Shown one piece after another: positions 9,775 through 20,024 of a stretch of 64,000 bases of DNA. Each line of letters starts with the position of its first letter. Positions within the stretch are counted from its first letter, which is position 1. This stretch comes from Phytophthora colocasiae (taxonomy: Eukaryota; Oomycota; Peronosporomycetes; Peronosporales; Peronosporaceae): contig JAGKQI010000035.1 in NCBI GenBank assembly GCA_018806915.1, forward strand, positions 158,322 through 222,321. The letters run 5' to 3'. The notes beneath the pieces are model-generated. The model had not been told where the DNA came from. It saw only the letters and a list, made by a program, of their open reading frames with translations, and made no database searches. The translations under genes were made by a program, and so were the position numbers.

Positions 9775-10027
9775 TCATGTATATTGCGTACCGGACCAAA
9801 GGCTCCGGGTTTGTAGTTCGAATCTGTATGAAATTTATTATGGAGAAAGATGTGAACGATTATGGCTAAGTTGTTTTTCGTCAGGTAGGACGCTTGAAAG
9901 TGGTTTTGGCCACGGCACAGACGTATGAAGGATGGTACGTAGCGTAATGATTGTGTGTACATAGTGAAATAAGTGTTTGAATGAGTGGGTTACTGGCATG
10001 TGCGATCATTCAAATGCAATAGTTGCT

Positions 10028-10808
10028 TCATGGTGGCGTAATTACGTTGATGAGGTGAAGCTTGGTGTCGAGCTGACAGCAGTCGCGGTAGACGCGCAAC
10101 TTGGTGGGTGCGAACGAGATGATCGTTCCTGGTTGCGGGAGCATTGGATTGTCAGCGTTGATGTCGTAGAGCGACACCGTAAGCAGGTACTGGTTGGCTT
10201 CGAACGGGTCATCCTGTTGTGCCTCTTGAAATATCTAGAGAGCGTGCAAAACGTTATGGTGAGTGCATGTACATGAGCTGAAGGGAAGGGTTGTAGTGAG
10301 CCGCTAGCAACGCAAAATTACCGCTACTTGTTCGTCCAGCGGCACGGACGCTCGCTGTTCGCCAAGGTAGATGCGGAGGTAACGCGTTGTATTATTCACT
10401 TGATCGTTGCGCATCCATAAGACTCGTCCTTGAACTCGCACAGAGGCTCGGGTGTTAGGGTCATCCATGTCATTGTTCGTGATGAAGTCGCGTAAATCTA
10501 GGTGAAATCATATATGTTAGAACATAAAAACAAATTTGAAACAAGGAGGTACCTTCGATGGTGTCAAAGAAACGGCGTTTGTGTTGCTCCATCGATTTTT
10601 TGAGTTTCTTAACTGGCGAGACGTACTCGGTAGGCAGTGACTTCGTAGCAGTGCGCTCATGTTTGGGCGCTGGACGCGGTGGAGACAATAAGGGAGAAGA
10701 TGACTTGCCCAGGAGCGAGACGTTTGTCGATGTAGGCATGTACGTTGAGGAGGATGGCGGTGTCGGCTCATCAACTTGCTGTAGCTTTGCGTGTTTCTTG
10801 GGAGGCAT
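10028..10808 (-). CDS. Helitron cargo protein, possible OB-fold/RPA-like ssDNA-binding protein
   Basis: Three exons on the minus strand: 10808-10553, 10497-10322 and 10234-10028, with matching phases, giving 212 residues. The N-terminus (MPPKKHAKLQQ) is basic and proline/serine-rich and ends in KKLKKSMEQHKRR. The rest has an OB-like pattern: VRVQGRVLWMRND, then RYLRIYLGE, then NPMLPQPGTIISFAPTKLRVY. Helitrons in plants and other hosts often carry RPA-type ssDNA-binding genes, which fits this reading, but the fold is not proved by sequence alone. The same gene is present in Helitron-2 and, diverged mostly at silent sites, in Helitron-3, so it is a real and maintained gene. It is transcribed opposite to the other Helitron genes. 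Confidence 0.6.
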
Positions 10809-11100
10809 GGATAGCAGGATAATGCTGGCGTTATGAGAAGCGGAGTGTTGGACTGCCGAGCAAAATGGAAAATGTGGTGTTAAGTTTGTTGGTCATGAAT
10901 ACCGCCGTTAGTTGGGCGAGGAGAAGTTCGCTCTCGTTCTTCGTTCTGAGAAGTAGTGTTCAAGCGCCATTTCCCTGAGACCTCGTCGCGCTAGTGATAT
11001 GGTTAAAACTATGTATGAATCGCCCTGTTGCTTCAAGAAAGACGAGACGTGGGGAAATGCGGGACAGGGTGCGGTGCGTGCTGCATGAGCTGATCTTTCC

Positions 11101-12230
11101 ATGATGAATTGGTGCCGGCCAATATCCATGGTCGATCCGACTGGTGTTGTGCATGCGTCGTGTATGATGGCTAGTTCGGTTGAGGAAGCGTTTGAGGCGG
11201 TTCGGATAGTGGAAGCGAATGTGGCAGTCGGCGGCAAGTGGCTTGAAGCGCAACAGGTAAGCGAAAATGTACGCCGTTGCCGTACCGTTCCCACTCCAGT
11301 TGCTGATTGTTTTAGTTGGTTTGCGTGTGTTAATGTACTGAATAAACCTCTAAGGGCGAAATCCAGATCTGTGGTTGTACAATTGATGACCAGACCAGGC
11401 AGGGTTGTGGGGAAGGCTGTATTAATCGTGCCGTACGTGGTCGTAGACAGTAGATACATGGCAAGTGAGGGTGCTAAGGACATGGTTGTGGTAGATGCGC
11501 TACGAATGCGCAGTCGAGAGCTGTCCGTGCGGAATATTGTGCACAAACCGGCAGCTGCAAATGGGGTCTTTCGTCGCGACCGCAGTGGTAGACTGTGGTC
11601 GAAAGGGGGTTGGGCTGCTGGCGATGGAGATCATACACGCTGGCCAGTACGTAGGCGAGTACGTAGGAGAGGTGCTAAACAACCATGACGCCATGATACG
11701 CTATGAGGTAGGGTGGTTGCCAGAATGTGCGTTTGCATCCTGTGGTACTAAGGCTGTGTTCACATTCCAGTCTTATCGAAGCTCTAAGCGCCACTACATG
11801 CTACGTGTGAGCGCGCAAAACGTCATTGACGCCACTCGCTTTGGGGGTCGAACACGTTTTGTAAATCATTCGTGTGATCCTAACTGCGCGTTTGAGAAGT
11901 GGAACGTCCGTGGCCTCGAGCGATGTGGACTATTTGCCATTCGTGACGTGCAAGCGGGAGAAGAGTTGACACTCGACTATCAGTTCCAGCATGTCGAAAG
12001 TGAGGTGAGATGTGGAGAGTGTTGTTTGTGTATGTGTTCGTAGTGTTCACTTTGAACGTGCTTATGTGATTGTTGATGGCGAGCAGCTAGTCGTTGAGTG
12101 TTTGTGCGGTTCTCGCAATTGCAGAGGCGTGATAAGTTGGGAGAAACACAAGCGGAAGCTCTCTGAGCACGGAGCAAGAAAAAAGAGAGTCGTTCAGCTC
12201 ACCATTGACCAGTTTCTCGTAAGCAGTTGA
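11101..12230 (+). CDS. SET-domain (AWS-SET-post-SET) histone-lysine methyltransferase carried by Helitron-1
   Basis: Probable three-exon gene (11101-11256, 11495-12004 and about 12087-12230), with phase-0 GT-AG junctions and about 269 residues. Exon 1 ends IVEANVAVGGKWLEAQQ and is also recognisable in Helitron-3. Exon 2 opens with an AWS-like cysteine cluster (YECAVESCPCGILCTNRQLQ) and carries the SET core: GVGLLAMEIIHAGQYVGEYV, the cofactor/pseudoknot motif RFVNHSCDPNC, and the catalytic-tyrosine motif ELTLDYQF. Exon 3 supplies the post-SET motif CLCGSRNCRG. AWS plus SET plus post-SET is the arrangement of SET2/ASH1/NSD-type H3K36 enzymes; that specificity is inferred. The frame is intact here and broken in Helitron-2. 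The exon 1 start is uncertain. Confidence 0.8.
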
Positions 12231-12833
12231 ACATGTCGGTGAATATGAGTGGTTCTGGCATACGACAGCAATGCTAAGGATGTAGTTATGCTGTTGGAAG
12301 CCAGGTGCGTCACGCCGGGTAATTGACTTCATCAGTACAGTTATGGTTATCGAAAGCGAGCGCCTCCACCTTTGCCAAGCTGTTTGCGTGCGATGGAGAA
12401 TTCGATGAAGAATTCACTCTTAGCGGTTGTCAGAGTTGACCAAGGCAGTGAAGATACAGCACGTAATGTTTTGCATCAATATGCTCTGATATAAGAAGAA
12501 CTGAGGGGCACCGTGCGTTGCCGTAGAACTTGCGGTTGATACCATGCACATAGTTCTTATTCGAAGGAGGGTGAAGCTCATGTCCAATCGTATCATCCGG
12601 TTAATTATGCACTCTCGACGGCATCGCTCGCTGGGACCGTGCCACTGCACTTAATGATAGTCAGACAGTGGGTTGGGTTATCGTTTCTGTTGTCATACTA
12701 CAACGTGCCATTAGCTCTTTATGGTAGTCGGACGGTAAGCTCACGTTTGTGTTGTCGTTTTCAAAGTATTACCACCAATGATTTGATGTCTGCACTGCTT
12801 CAGTTACTCTCGCTCAAGACATAGAGCGTTTCC
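12231..12833. other. intergenic part of Helitron-1
   Basis: About 600 bp between the SET gene and the Rep-helicase start. It is duplicated almost exactly in Helitron-2 (24801-25404). A plus-strand reading just before the Rep-helicase ATG (12639-12824) encodes a short hydrophobic stretch with no homology I recognise. It may be 5' leader of the Rep-helicase transcript. Confidence 0.4.
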
Positions 12834-15800
12834 ATGCCTTTGACGGCCGACGAAAGGCGGGAGCGGAATCGGTTGTCAGCTCGACGCCGACGTGGTCGAG
12901 AGACGCCGGCTGCAAGTGATGATAGGCGTCGTCGTGATCGGGAGAGTCATCATCGCCGTCGAGTAGCGTCTGCGGCAGGAACAGAGCGCGCGGTGAATAC
13001 TACACTTCCAACTTCATCATCATCTACACCGGCATGTGGTCAGACAAGTCAGTCAGTCATTGGACGGTGCTTTGAGAACCATTGTGCCTGGGGCGACATC
13101 GAAATTCCAAGGTTGTATCCCGTGTCGGTTGAGGCGAAGAGCAATGTACTGCAGCGTCTGCGGTTAGCGCTTGGCGCACATGGACTCGATGAGACCGTGT
13201 GTGCGGTTTGTGACCGTAATGTGCTGTGGAAATCAATTCATCTCGTGGACGTTACCGATCGTGACCGCATTGACAACATGCACTCGCTACTCGTAAGCGA
13301 TGGTGAAGGCTTGCCACTGGAACTTATAGTCGAGTATGACAGCTCTGAGCTGCACTCGTGTCTGAGCGGCATGTTATTGTCAAGAAGGGGGATACATGAG
13401 GATGGGTACGTGCAAGTCTGTGAAGAGTGCAACAACAGCTTGTTGAAGCAAACGGTGCCGAAGTTTGCGATCAAGAATGGATTTGCAATTGGGACGCTGC
13501 CGATACGATTCATGGACGTCACGTTGCCTGAACGATTGATTACTCAGCCCGTGTCAGTCGTCTGTGTGACCCGTGTTATGCGCGGCGGTGCACACCGCGC
13601 GATACGATCACACTGCCTAGCGTTTGACGCTTCGCCAGGGCCGGCCGCGACGCTGCTACCGATTTCTCTTGGTTCTATGGGGACATATCGTGTTGTGCTT
13701 GCTGGGCCATTTACCACCGAACAGCAAGCGCGCGTACGTGAAATGCACCGCGTGCGTCGCGAAGTCGTCGATGATTTGCTTGCGTTCTACAAGCTTCACA
13801 ACCCGCTGTACGCATCCATTTCCGTTGGGAACAGCTCTGATTTCAGGGCCGATGCGATTGCTCAGAATTTGATATTTGAGGCTATTGATGCCGTCACCGA
13901 AGTTGATGACATTGACGCGGAGCAGGATCGCGTCGGCGGTGTAACCGATGCCGATACGTCCAATGCAGAGACCAACGTAGTCGAACATCGAGTCGTCTTT
14001 GTGGCAGACGATCGCGAAGTCGCTACTCAGGACCTACCTGCGGTGGCCGGACACGAAACACAGGCATCTCCCGAACCGCACTTCTTAGTGCGCCATTCGA
14101 CTCACTTCGCGAAAAAGAACAATGTGCTGTTCGCACGGATGTGGCCGCATCTCTTCCCATACGGAAGAGGCCATCCAGGGGAGAAGCGCCACGTTCCGGT
14201 GTCCCTGGAAGCGTGCGTCCGGTATTACAGCATGCTGAGTTCACGTAAGTTTGCAGAAGATGAGCTGTTCGTCCTTGCAAGCTTCGACTACTTGTCAGTG
14301 CAGAAGATGTACACTCAAGTAGGGATCAAGTGCCAGCGGAATCCTGAGCTTTTTGAGTCGTACAACAATATTTCGGAGGAGGCGCTGGTACAAGCACTGA
14401 AGGAGAAAGAGCTTCAACGCCAAGGTCGCACCACATCGGCAAGAAGTAGTGACTCGAACGCGACCGCCTTTCTCCGAACGGTTGAACTAAGCGGCAGCTC
14501 GATGTGGGGGAGCGACGGCGAGCGGGCACAATGTCGACGCCGGGCGTTCGCGTATCAAACGCGATTTGGGCAACCAGCTCTCTTTGTGACTCTTACACCC
14601 AATGTAGCGGACTCGTTTGTGATGGCGCAGTACTGTGGTATCACCTCCGTTGATACGCTGTTTGATGCCCCGTTGTCTGCACCACCAGAACGGTCGACTC
14701 TCCATAGTGCCGCCATGCGCAATGACATGGCGTCTGCTAGACTCTTCGTACGAAACATTGACGCCTTCATTGAGCACGTGCTTGGTGTGCCCCCGAAGCA
14801 CATGAAAGGCAAGCCATTCGATGGGCTGTTTGGACCGGTGCGAGCCTACTTTGGCATGGTCGAAACCCAAGGCGGTGGAACGCTTCACGCGCACTTCTTG
14901 GTATGGCTGGAAAACGCACCACCAAACAGTGAAGCTTTTGACCGAGCGGTAACATTATACGGCGACCACTACTATCGTGCTATTGAGGCGTTCACTGACA
15001 GCGTTGTGGCAACGTCGATGCCGTTGAAAGTTGCAGATTCGTCGTGTGTCTTCTGTGGGCACTCATACGCTGATCTGCAGCAGCTCCAAATACCCCCCGT
15101 AGCATATGAGGATCCTAATAGGCAGAGCGATCGAGTTCGTGGCGAGCCGCAGCTCGTTCAGTGCGCTGGATGCGGCACAGAATTGAGCTCGCAACATGTT
15201 ATTCGACGCGTCTTGCTCGACAACCGACCGGCGTTGTGGCCGGCACTGATGCGACCGTACTCCTCGGACGAATTGAAATCAGCTGTGCAGTTAGAGACGC
15301 ACTGTCGGGGCGGAACCACAGCAGCGAAGGCGGCCATTTATTACCGCGATCTACACTTATTCAAAGAGGCAGATCCAAGCAGTAGTGACGTCTATGGCGA
15401 GTATCTGCAAGACCTGAACCGATCTCCGTGTCGACAAGAGCGACGAGAAGATGACGCATTTCGCAATGATGGTGTCACTCGAGCATTGGTAATGATGCCT
15501 CCGTCAGTTGACGATAAACGGTTTGCACCACGCATTGTTGTGTTCGTGGTGTCAATGCTCGTCTTCATGTTCAATCTTCATTGGTGGTCACATGCGGGAA
15601 GCTGCTTCAAAAGGAGCCGTGCATCGTTGCCCGGTCGTTGTCGCTACGGTTTTCCACGGGATCGAGCTCCGCATACGTCGTGCTCAAGCGACGGCGTCAC
15701 TCTCATGAGGCGAGCACCATTTGAGTTCATCAACGGCTTCAATCGCGAGATGATGTTGGCATTTAAGTGCAACCACGACATCCAGGTCATGATCGGCGGA

Positions 15801-18800
15801 CTGGGTGCTTTGCTGCGAATCTACTATGCCACAAAGTACGTAACCAAGATGCAGGAACATGTCGACTCAATTACAGCCGTTGCCCTTGCTGCATTCCAGC
15901 GTCGCCAGTTGCGAGAAGCGCGCGATGAAGAAGCGACGCCGTCGAACCACGCTGCAATTGGGCGCAAGCGCGTAGCATCTCTATTATACGCGATCACGAA
16001 CCGTCGTGAGATCGCTGGACCTCTTGCTGCCTTGTACTTGCTCCGAGGATCATGTGCATTCATGAGCACGCCGTGTGCCACGCTTCCACTACGAGCGGTG
16101 CTAGGCGAACTTGTTGATCGCTCGTCAGAAATGTGCGACCTTGTCCAGTTACGAGAGCACGGTGGATCTGGTGTCAGATTTCGAGCGGCATCGTTTCTAG
16201 ACGACTATTTGTTTCGGCCGTCGACCTTAGACCCACTCAGTCTATACGAGTTCGTGGCAAAGCATTTCCGTCGGAATCGATCTGAGGCATCTGCAGAGCG
16301 CGCGCTTTTTCAACCAGATCACCCTCTCTTCGACTCACACCGTGTTGGCACGCACATCAATGAAGTTGTTCCTGTAGTCGTCGGAATGCGCATGCCCTTC
16401 GTAGACTCCGAAACTCCCTACGAGTACATCGTTAAGCGAAGCAAGTGCGCACTTGTGCTGTTTAAGCCGTTCCGCACCACTGCAGACCTTGTGGCGGGTG
16501 ACCCGGCAAACGACGATACTTGGATCGAGGCTTACTCGCTGTGGGAACCCACGCGTTCGGGTTTCATACATGAGATGATGGCTAATATGGACGACTACCA
16601 CCGCGCTGCAAGGCAAGCAGAAGAGTGTCGTGGTGATCCAGGCGACGGTGCCGAAGTACATGACGGTTCTGGTAGTGATGTCGACGATATCACCGGGACA
16701 CACGAAGACGTGGATAACGCACTTGATCACGCTGTGGTCTGCGAAACGGCGAATCCTAAAGCTGCTGGAGCCGACGCTTTCTACCTTCATCTCTTCAACG
16801 ACTGGGACGATGGCAGCACCGACCGACATGAGGATTCATCTTCCATTGACCCGAGTTTGCCAGTTTTCCCGAACGCAGGGCCGAGCATCGGGTTTCAGCA
16901 CTTACTCGGGGCTGTGGCACACACCACGGCTGGAACTGCCCCATACATGCGTAGCAACAGCTCGCTGCCAGAGTTTTCGATCGATGAGCTCCAGAGATTC
17001 GTCAGCGACACGTCGAACAACGAGACCGAATCGCAGCGATCGGATAATTTTCGCAAGGAACGGCCTACAGAGGTTATTGAGCTCCTAAGGAGCGCGCTCA
17101 AGGATGGCACTCAGTGGACACCACCAGCGCAGTCTTCCTCGAGCCCATCGCCACTGCGGGCATACTCGTCAATTGCCGAGGTCTCCCAAGCGTTCACGCT
17201 AAATCATCGGCAACACGTCGCATTCACTCGCATTGCAACGTCGCTTCTCCAGCGTTACCTCCATCAAGAGCTTGGTGGCATCAAAGTCAACGATGGAACT
17301 GGTCGTGGCTCCCAAGGTAATGATCGTGTTCGCGCTGAACAACTGCTCATGTACCTTGGTGGTGCTGGTGGCACCGGTAAGAGTCGCGTAATCGACGCCA
17401 TCCATGCATTCAGCGCATGTTGGCATCGCGATGATGCTGTCGAGAAGACTGCCCTGACAGGCAAAGCCGCGACGCTGATTGGAGGGCGCACGCTCGCCAG
17501 CTTCATGATGCGGCTGAAGCACGCGGTCCGAAACAAGCACTTCATGCCACTTGACCTCCTCGTCATCGACGAGGTCTCCATGATGTCCAAAGCTGAGTGG
17601 TTAAAGCTCGACAAGGCGCTTCGGCAGTACATGCAGCTTCCGACCGTGCCATTCGGCGGTGTGCACATGGTGCTTGTTGGAGACTTTTTGCAAATGCCAC
17701 CAGTCAAAGCGGATCCAATCTTCGTGGACCCCGCCGAAAAACGAAAGCCAACAACGGTCGATGTGGAAGGATTCAATCTCTGGCGGCAGATCAACACTGT
17801 CATCATGCTAGACAAATCAGTGCGTTTCAAAAACGACCCAGAGTGGGGAGCTGGCTGTAGTCTCGCTCGGCTCGGCCAGTGGACACCCGAGTTCATCGAC
17901 CTCGTCAATAGCAGGGTTCTCAAGTCTCCTCACCATTTCCAGCAGCAACAGCACGATCCGTCATCGCAATTGGATCTCCGAGACGAAATCACACCCGAAG
18001 CGGTCTTTGTTACGCCGGAGAATTCCACCCGATTGGCCATCAACAATGCCTTCGTAACCGAGACTGCGTCCATGCTACCCAGCAGCACGTTTCCTCTGCG
18101 GATTGTCGCTAACTTCAAGGGTGCTCTGAATGGCCTTAGCCAGAGCGATCTCCGCTATGTAATGGGCCTCTCGGACAATCGATTTGGGCGCATGGCGCCG
18201 TATCTTGACCTTATTGAGGGTATGCCCGTTCAAGTTACTCAAAACGTTGCCACAACAAAAGGAATCGCCAATGGCACACTTGGGACGCTCGAGTCTGTGC
18301 ACTTTCCTGACGGTACCAGATTCCGCCTAGTGCAGGACGGTGCGACCAACACCGTTGTACAACTGCCGAGTCAAGCCCCAAACTACGCCATGCTCCGCAT
18401 ACCACGTCCTCGCTCCTCTGCCATTCGACCCGGTGTCAATCCAGACCTCTTCCCAGTGTTCTACACCACCGAAGCTTACCGGAAGGTGACCATCCAGCTA
18501 CCGAGAGCTCCAGACGGCAGCCCGCGCGCAATCACGGTCAAGCCCCAGCAGTTGCCATTTGTGTGTGCAGTGGGTTCGACCGTGTACAAAGTACAAGGCG
18601 AGACTCTCAACTCGATGGTTGTCATGGATTGGCGCTCCAAGCACCACATCGTTAACAAGCCCCAGCAGACGTATCTGCTTGTGTCCCGCGTCACATCACG
18701 TCTTGCATTCATTGCGTTACATCCACTTACTAATGAGCTTGCAGCATGGTCTAAACCACCTCCAAGTGCACTCCATGAAGAAGTACGGCTAAACCAATTG

Positions 18801-18872
18801 AGCGACGCCAATCTGGCGGCGTTCCATTCATCGATGGCCGCTGACGCGGCTGCCACCACTATCACCACATAA
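12834..18872 (+). CDS. Helitron Rep-helicase (HUH endonuclease plus PIF1 helicase), 2012 residues
   Basis: Rolling-circle transposase in one uninterrupted frame. The N-terminus is Arg-rich (RERNRLSARRRRG) followed by CxxC pairs (CAVCDRN, CEECNNS) typical of Helitron zinc-finger regions. The Rep domain has the HUH motif GGTLHAHFLVWL at about residue 682 and the two-tyrosine motif YYATKYVTK at about residue 1000. Another Cys cluster (CVFCGHSY, CAGCGTEL) lies between them. The PIF1-type superfamily-1 helicase has Walker A GGAGGTGKSR (about 1510), Walker B LLVIDEVSMM (about 1578) and a late VGSTVYKVQGETL motif (about 1915). The length is usual for an autonomous Helitron. All catalytic motifs are present, so this copy may be transposition-competent. 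Confidence 0.95.
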   Translation: MPLTADERRERNRLSARRRRGRETPAASDDRRRRDRESHHRRRVASAAGTERAVNTTLPTSSSSTPACGQTSQSVIGRCFENHCAWGDIEIPRLYPVSVEAKSNVLQRLRLALGAHGLDETVCAVCDRNVLWKSIHLVDVTDRDRIDNMHSLLVSDGEGLPLELIVEYDSSELHSCLSGMLLSRRGIHEDGYVQVCEECNNSLLKQTVPKFAIKNGFAIGTLPIRFMDVTLPERLITQPVSVVCVTRVMRGGAHRAIRSHCLAFDASPGPAATLLPISLGSMGTYRVVLAGPFTTEQQARVREMHRVRREVVDDLLAFYKLHNPLYASISVGNSSDFRADAIAQNLIFEAIDAVTEVDDIDAEQDRVGGVTDADTSNAETNVVEHRVVFVADDREVATQDLPAVAGHETQASPEPHFLVRHSTHFAKKNNVLFARMWPHLFPYGRGHPGEKRHVPVSLEACVRYYSMLSSRKFAEDELFVLASFDYLSVQKMYTQVGIKCQRNPELFESYNNISEEALVQALKEKELQRQGRTTSARSSDSNATAFLRTVELSGSSMWGSDGERAQCRRRAFAYQTRFGQPALFVTLTPNVADSFVMAQYCGITSVDTLFDAPLSAPPERSTLHSAAMRNDMASARLFVRNIDAFIEHVLGVPPKHMKGKPFDGLFGPVRAYFGMVETQGGGTLHAHFLVWLENAPPNSEAFDRAVTLYGDHYYRAIEAFTDSVVATSMPLKVADSSCVFCGHSYADLQQLQIPPVAYEDPNRQSDRVRGEPQLVQCAGCGTELSSQHVIRRVLLDNRPALWPALMRPYSSDELKSAVQLETHCRGGTTAAKAAIYYRDLHLFKEADPSSSDVYGEYLQDLNRSPCRQERREDDAFRNDGVTRALVMMPPSVDDKRFAPRIVVFVVSMLVFMFNLHWWSHAGSCFKRSRASLPGRCRYGFPRDRAPHTSCSSDGVTLMRRAPFEFINGFNREMMLAFKCNHDIQVMIGGLGALLRIYYATKYVTKMQEHVDSITAVALAAFQRRQLREARDEEATPSNHAAIGRKRVASLLYAITNRREIAGPLAALYLLRGSCAFMSTPCATLPLRAVLGELVDRSSEMCDLVQLREHGGSGVRFRAASFLDDYLFRPSTLDPLSLYEFVAKHFRRNRSEASAERALFQPDHPLFDSHRVGTHINEVVPVVVGMRMPFVDSETPYEYIVKRSKCALVLFKPFRTTADLVAGDPANDDTWIEAYSLWEPTRSGFIHEMMANMDDYHRAARQAEECRGDPGDGAEVHDGSGSDVDDITGTHEDVDNALDHAVVCETANPKAAGADAFYLHLFNDWDDGSTDRHEDSSSIDPSLPVFPNAGPSIGFQHLLGAVAHTTAGTAPYMRSNSSLPEFSIDELQRFVSDTSNNETESQRSDNFRKERPTEVIELLRSALKDGTQWTPPAQSSSSPSPLRAYSSIAEVSQAFTLNHRQHVAFTRIATSLLQRYLHQELGGIKVNDGTGRGSQGNDRVRAEQLLMYLGGAGGTGKSRVIDAIHAFSACWHRDDAVEKTALTGKAATLIGGRTLASFMMRLKHAVRNKHFMPLDLLVIDEVSMMSKAEWLKLDKALRQYMQLPTVPFGGVHMVLVGDFLQMPPVKADPIFVDPAEKRKPTTVDVEGFNLWRQINTVIMLDKSVRFKNDPEWGAGCSLARLGQWTPEFIDLVNSRVLKSPHHFQQQQHDPSSQLDLRDEITPEAVFVTPENSTRLAINNAFVTETASMLPSSTFPLRIVANFKGALNGLSQSDLRYVMGLSDNRFGRMAPYLDLIEGMPVQVTQNVATTKGIANGTLGTLESVHFPDGTRFRLVQDGATNTVVQLPSQAPNYAMLRIPRPRSSAIRPGVNPDLFPVFYTTEAYRKVTIQLPRAPDGSPRAITVKPQQLPFVCAVGSTVYKVQGETLNSMVVMDWRSKHHIVNKPQQTYLLVSRVTSRLAFIALHPLTNELAAWSKPPPSALHEEVRLNQLSDANLAAFHSSMAADAAATTITT

Positions 18873-19764
18873 CCTCCCTTGGCTAAAGTCAATCCAGTTT
18901 GTGTCCGCCGTCGCAGCTGTGAGCAGTGTATAACGGAGTAGTTAATATTACAAACGTCATTTGTGTCATTCACAAAAATAGTAAAGTCACATACACTTTT
19001 ACCTTGAATATTACGCCGACTTAGCACCTGGATTCCCGTTCCTTCTAGCATATCCAGTGCGAAAAGTGCCGACGTCTTCTCTTTCCTACAAAAGCAACCA
19101 CAAAATTTTAGTGCCTAATAACTCCCCCAATATAGCTCTATCACTCACGTCTCTCCACGTAAAAGCATCCATTGGACAGCGGTCTCAACACTCCTGTGTC
19201 ATCTTTCACCACTTGAAATGCAGCTCCCCCATGCAACACAACAGCTTCTGGGAGTCTGCACACCATATTAAGTCTCAATCAGCATATCTCACTTCAACAA
19301 GCCGTATTGCTTCACCTACGATGAATTAAGTTGCGCAAGACGACGCATCGTCGTCTGCAGACTGAGTACCACGCGCTTGGGTTGTTTGTCGTCCCTCTTG
19401 CTCAATTTCTTGTGCAGGAACTCAGCCACTTGCACAGTCGCGTCCGCCTCCACCATCAACAGTCGACGCCTCTCAGCTCACGTCCATCTGCTGGTAGTAG
19501 CTCGTGAAGCGACGGATGACCAGATCGTTCACTTCGTAGCTTTTGTCTTCATGACTGGCCGGCGACTACGCCCATGGACATCACCTTGCCGGCGCCCTTC
19601 CGGCAGCGATGAAAACGCTCTGCGAGTGGCAAAGGTGTGGACCACACTTAAGTTACTGCCCACAACGTTGAAGGTGCTCAGAAGTTGCACTATGTTGCAA
19701 TAACGATGTCGCACGAAGGTTGAGTGATGACAGACACGGCCCCTGTGCACCCCCCTATGATAGT
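18873..19764. other. 3' region of Helitron-1 with a decayed repeat-family segment
   Basis: No intact gene. Positions about 19520-19764 are a diverged copy of about 22080-22347 at the end of Helitron-3. On the minus strand both retain a similar short peptide (SYYQQMDV against GYYEQLDV), suggesting an old gene at the Helitron 3' end that I cannot identify. A small hairpin (TTTGTG-TCATT-CACAAA, 18960-18976) lies within the region. Confidence 0.4.
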
Positions 19765-20024
19765 TCTCATATTGCGTACCGGACCAAAGGCTCCGGGTTT
19801 GTAGTTCGAATCTAAGGGGGAGGGGATGAATGATTTGCACGATAGAATATTATGGATGATTGGTAGGGCAGTTGAAGGTGGTTTCCACTAAGGAAGTAAT
19901 TATATGTAAGCTGAATGATCGGTTATGTGGAACTGCTTTCTGCCTGAATAGTGAGAGGATGAAAAAGTGTTGCGTGTTGTGGGGCTGAATGCAGTCAAAT
20001 GCGATAATGATTGAGTCATGGTGG

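Larger units (their letters stand above)
9775..19764 (+). mobile_element. Helitron-1, essentially complete, with two cargo genes
   Basis: Rolling-circle transposon of about 10 kb. The 5' end (TC at 9775 followed by ATATTGCGTACCGGACCAAA) is shared with Helitron-3 (19765) and Helitron-2 (22348). The 3' end is inferred from about 100 bp, ending CCCCCCTATGATAGT, that precede both following Helitron starts (19764 and 22347). Contents in order: an antisense possible OB-fold gene, a SET methyltransferase gene, the Rep-helicase gene, and about 0.9 kb of decayed 3' sequence. 9775-15905 is nearly identical to Helitron-2 over its whole length. The termini are inferred by comparing copies and were not tested against an empty site. 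Confidence 0.82.

Noticed and set aside
9800..9815. tRNA T-loop-like GTAGTTCGAATC, repeated near 19800 and 22380
   Set aside because: No cloverleaf can be drawn around it. It recurs because it is part of the shared Helitron 5' terminus.
9462..9962. 166-codon minus-strand ORF upstream of Helitron-1
   Set aside because: It crosses the Helitron boundary and lacks an identifiable domain. Part of it looks protein-like, but no function can be supported.
18960..18976. Hairpin TTTGTG/CACAAA as the 3' end of Helitron-1
   Set aside because: The shared sequence ending at 19764 and 22347 is better supported as the terminus, since it abuts two independent Helitron starts.
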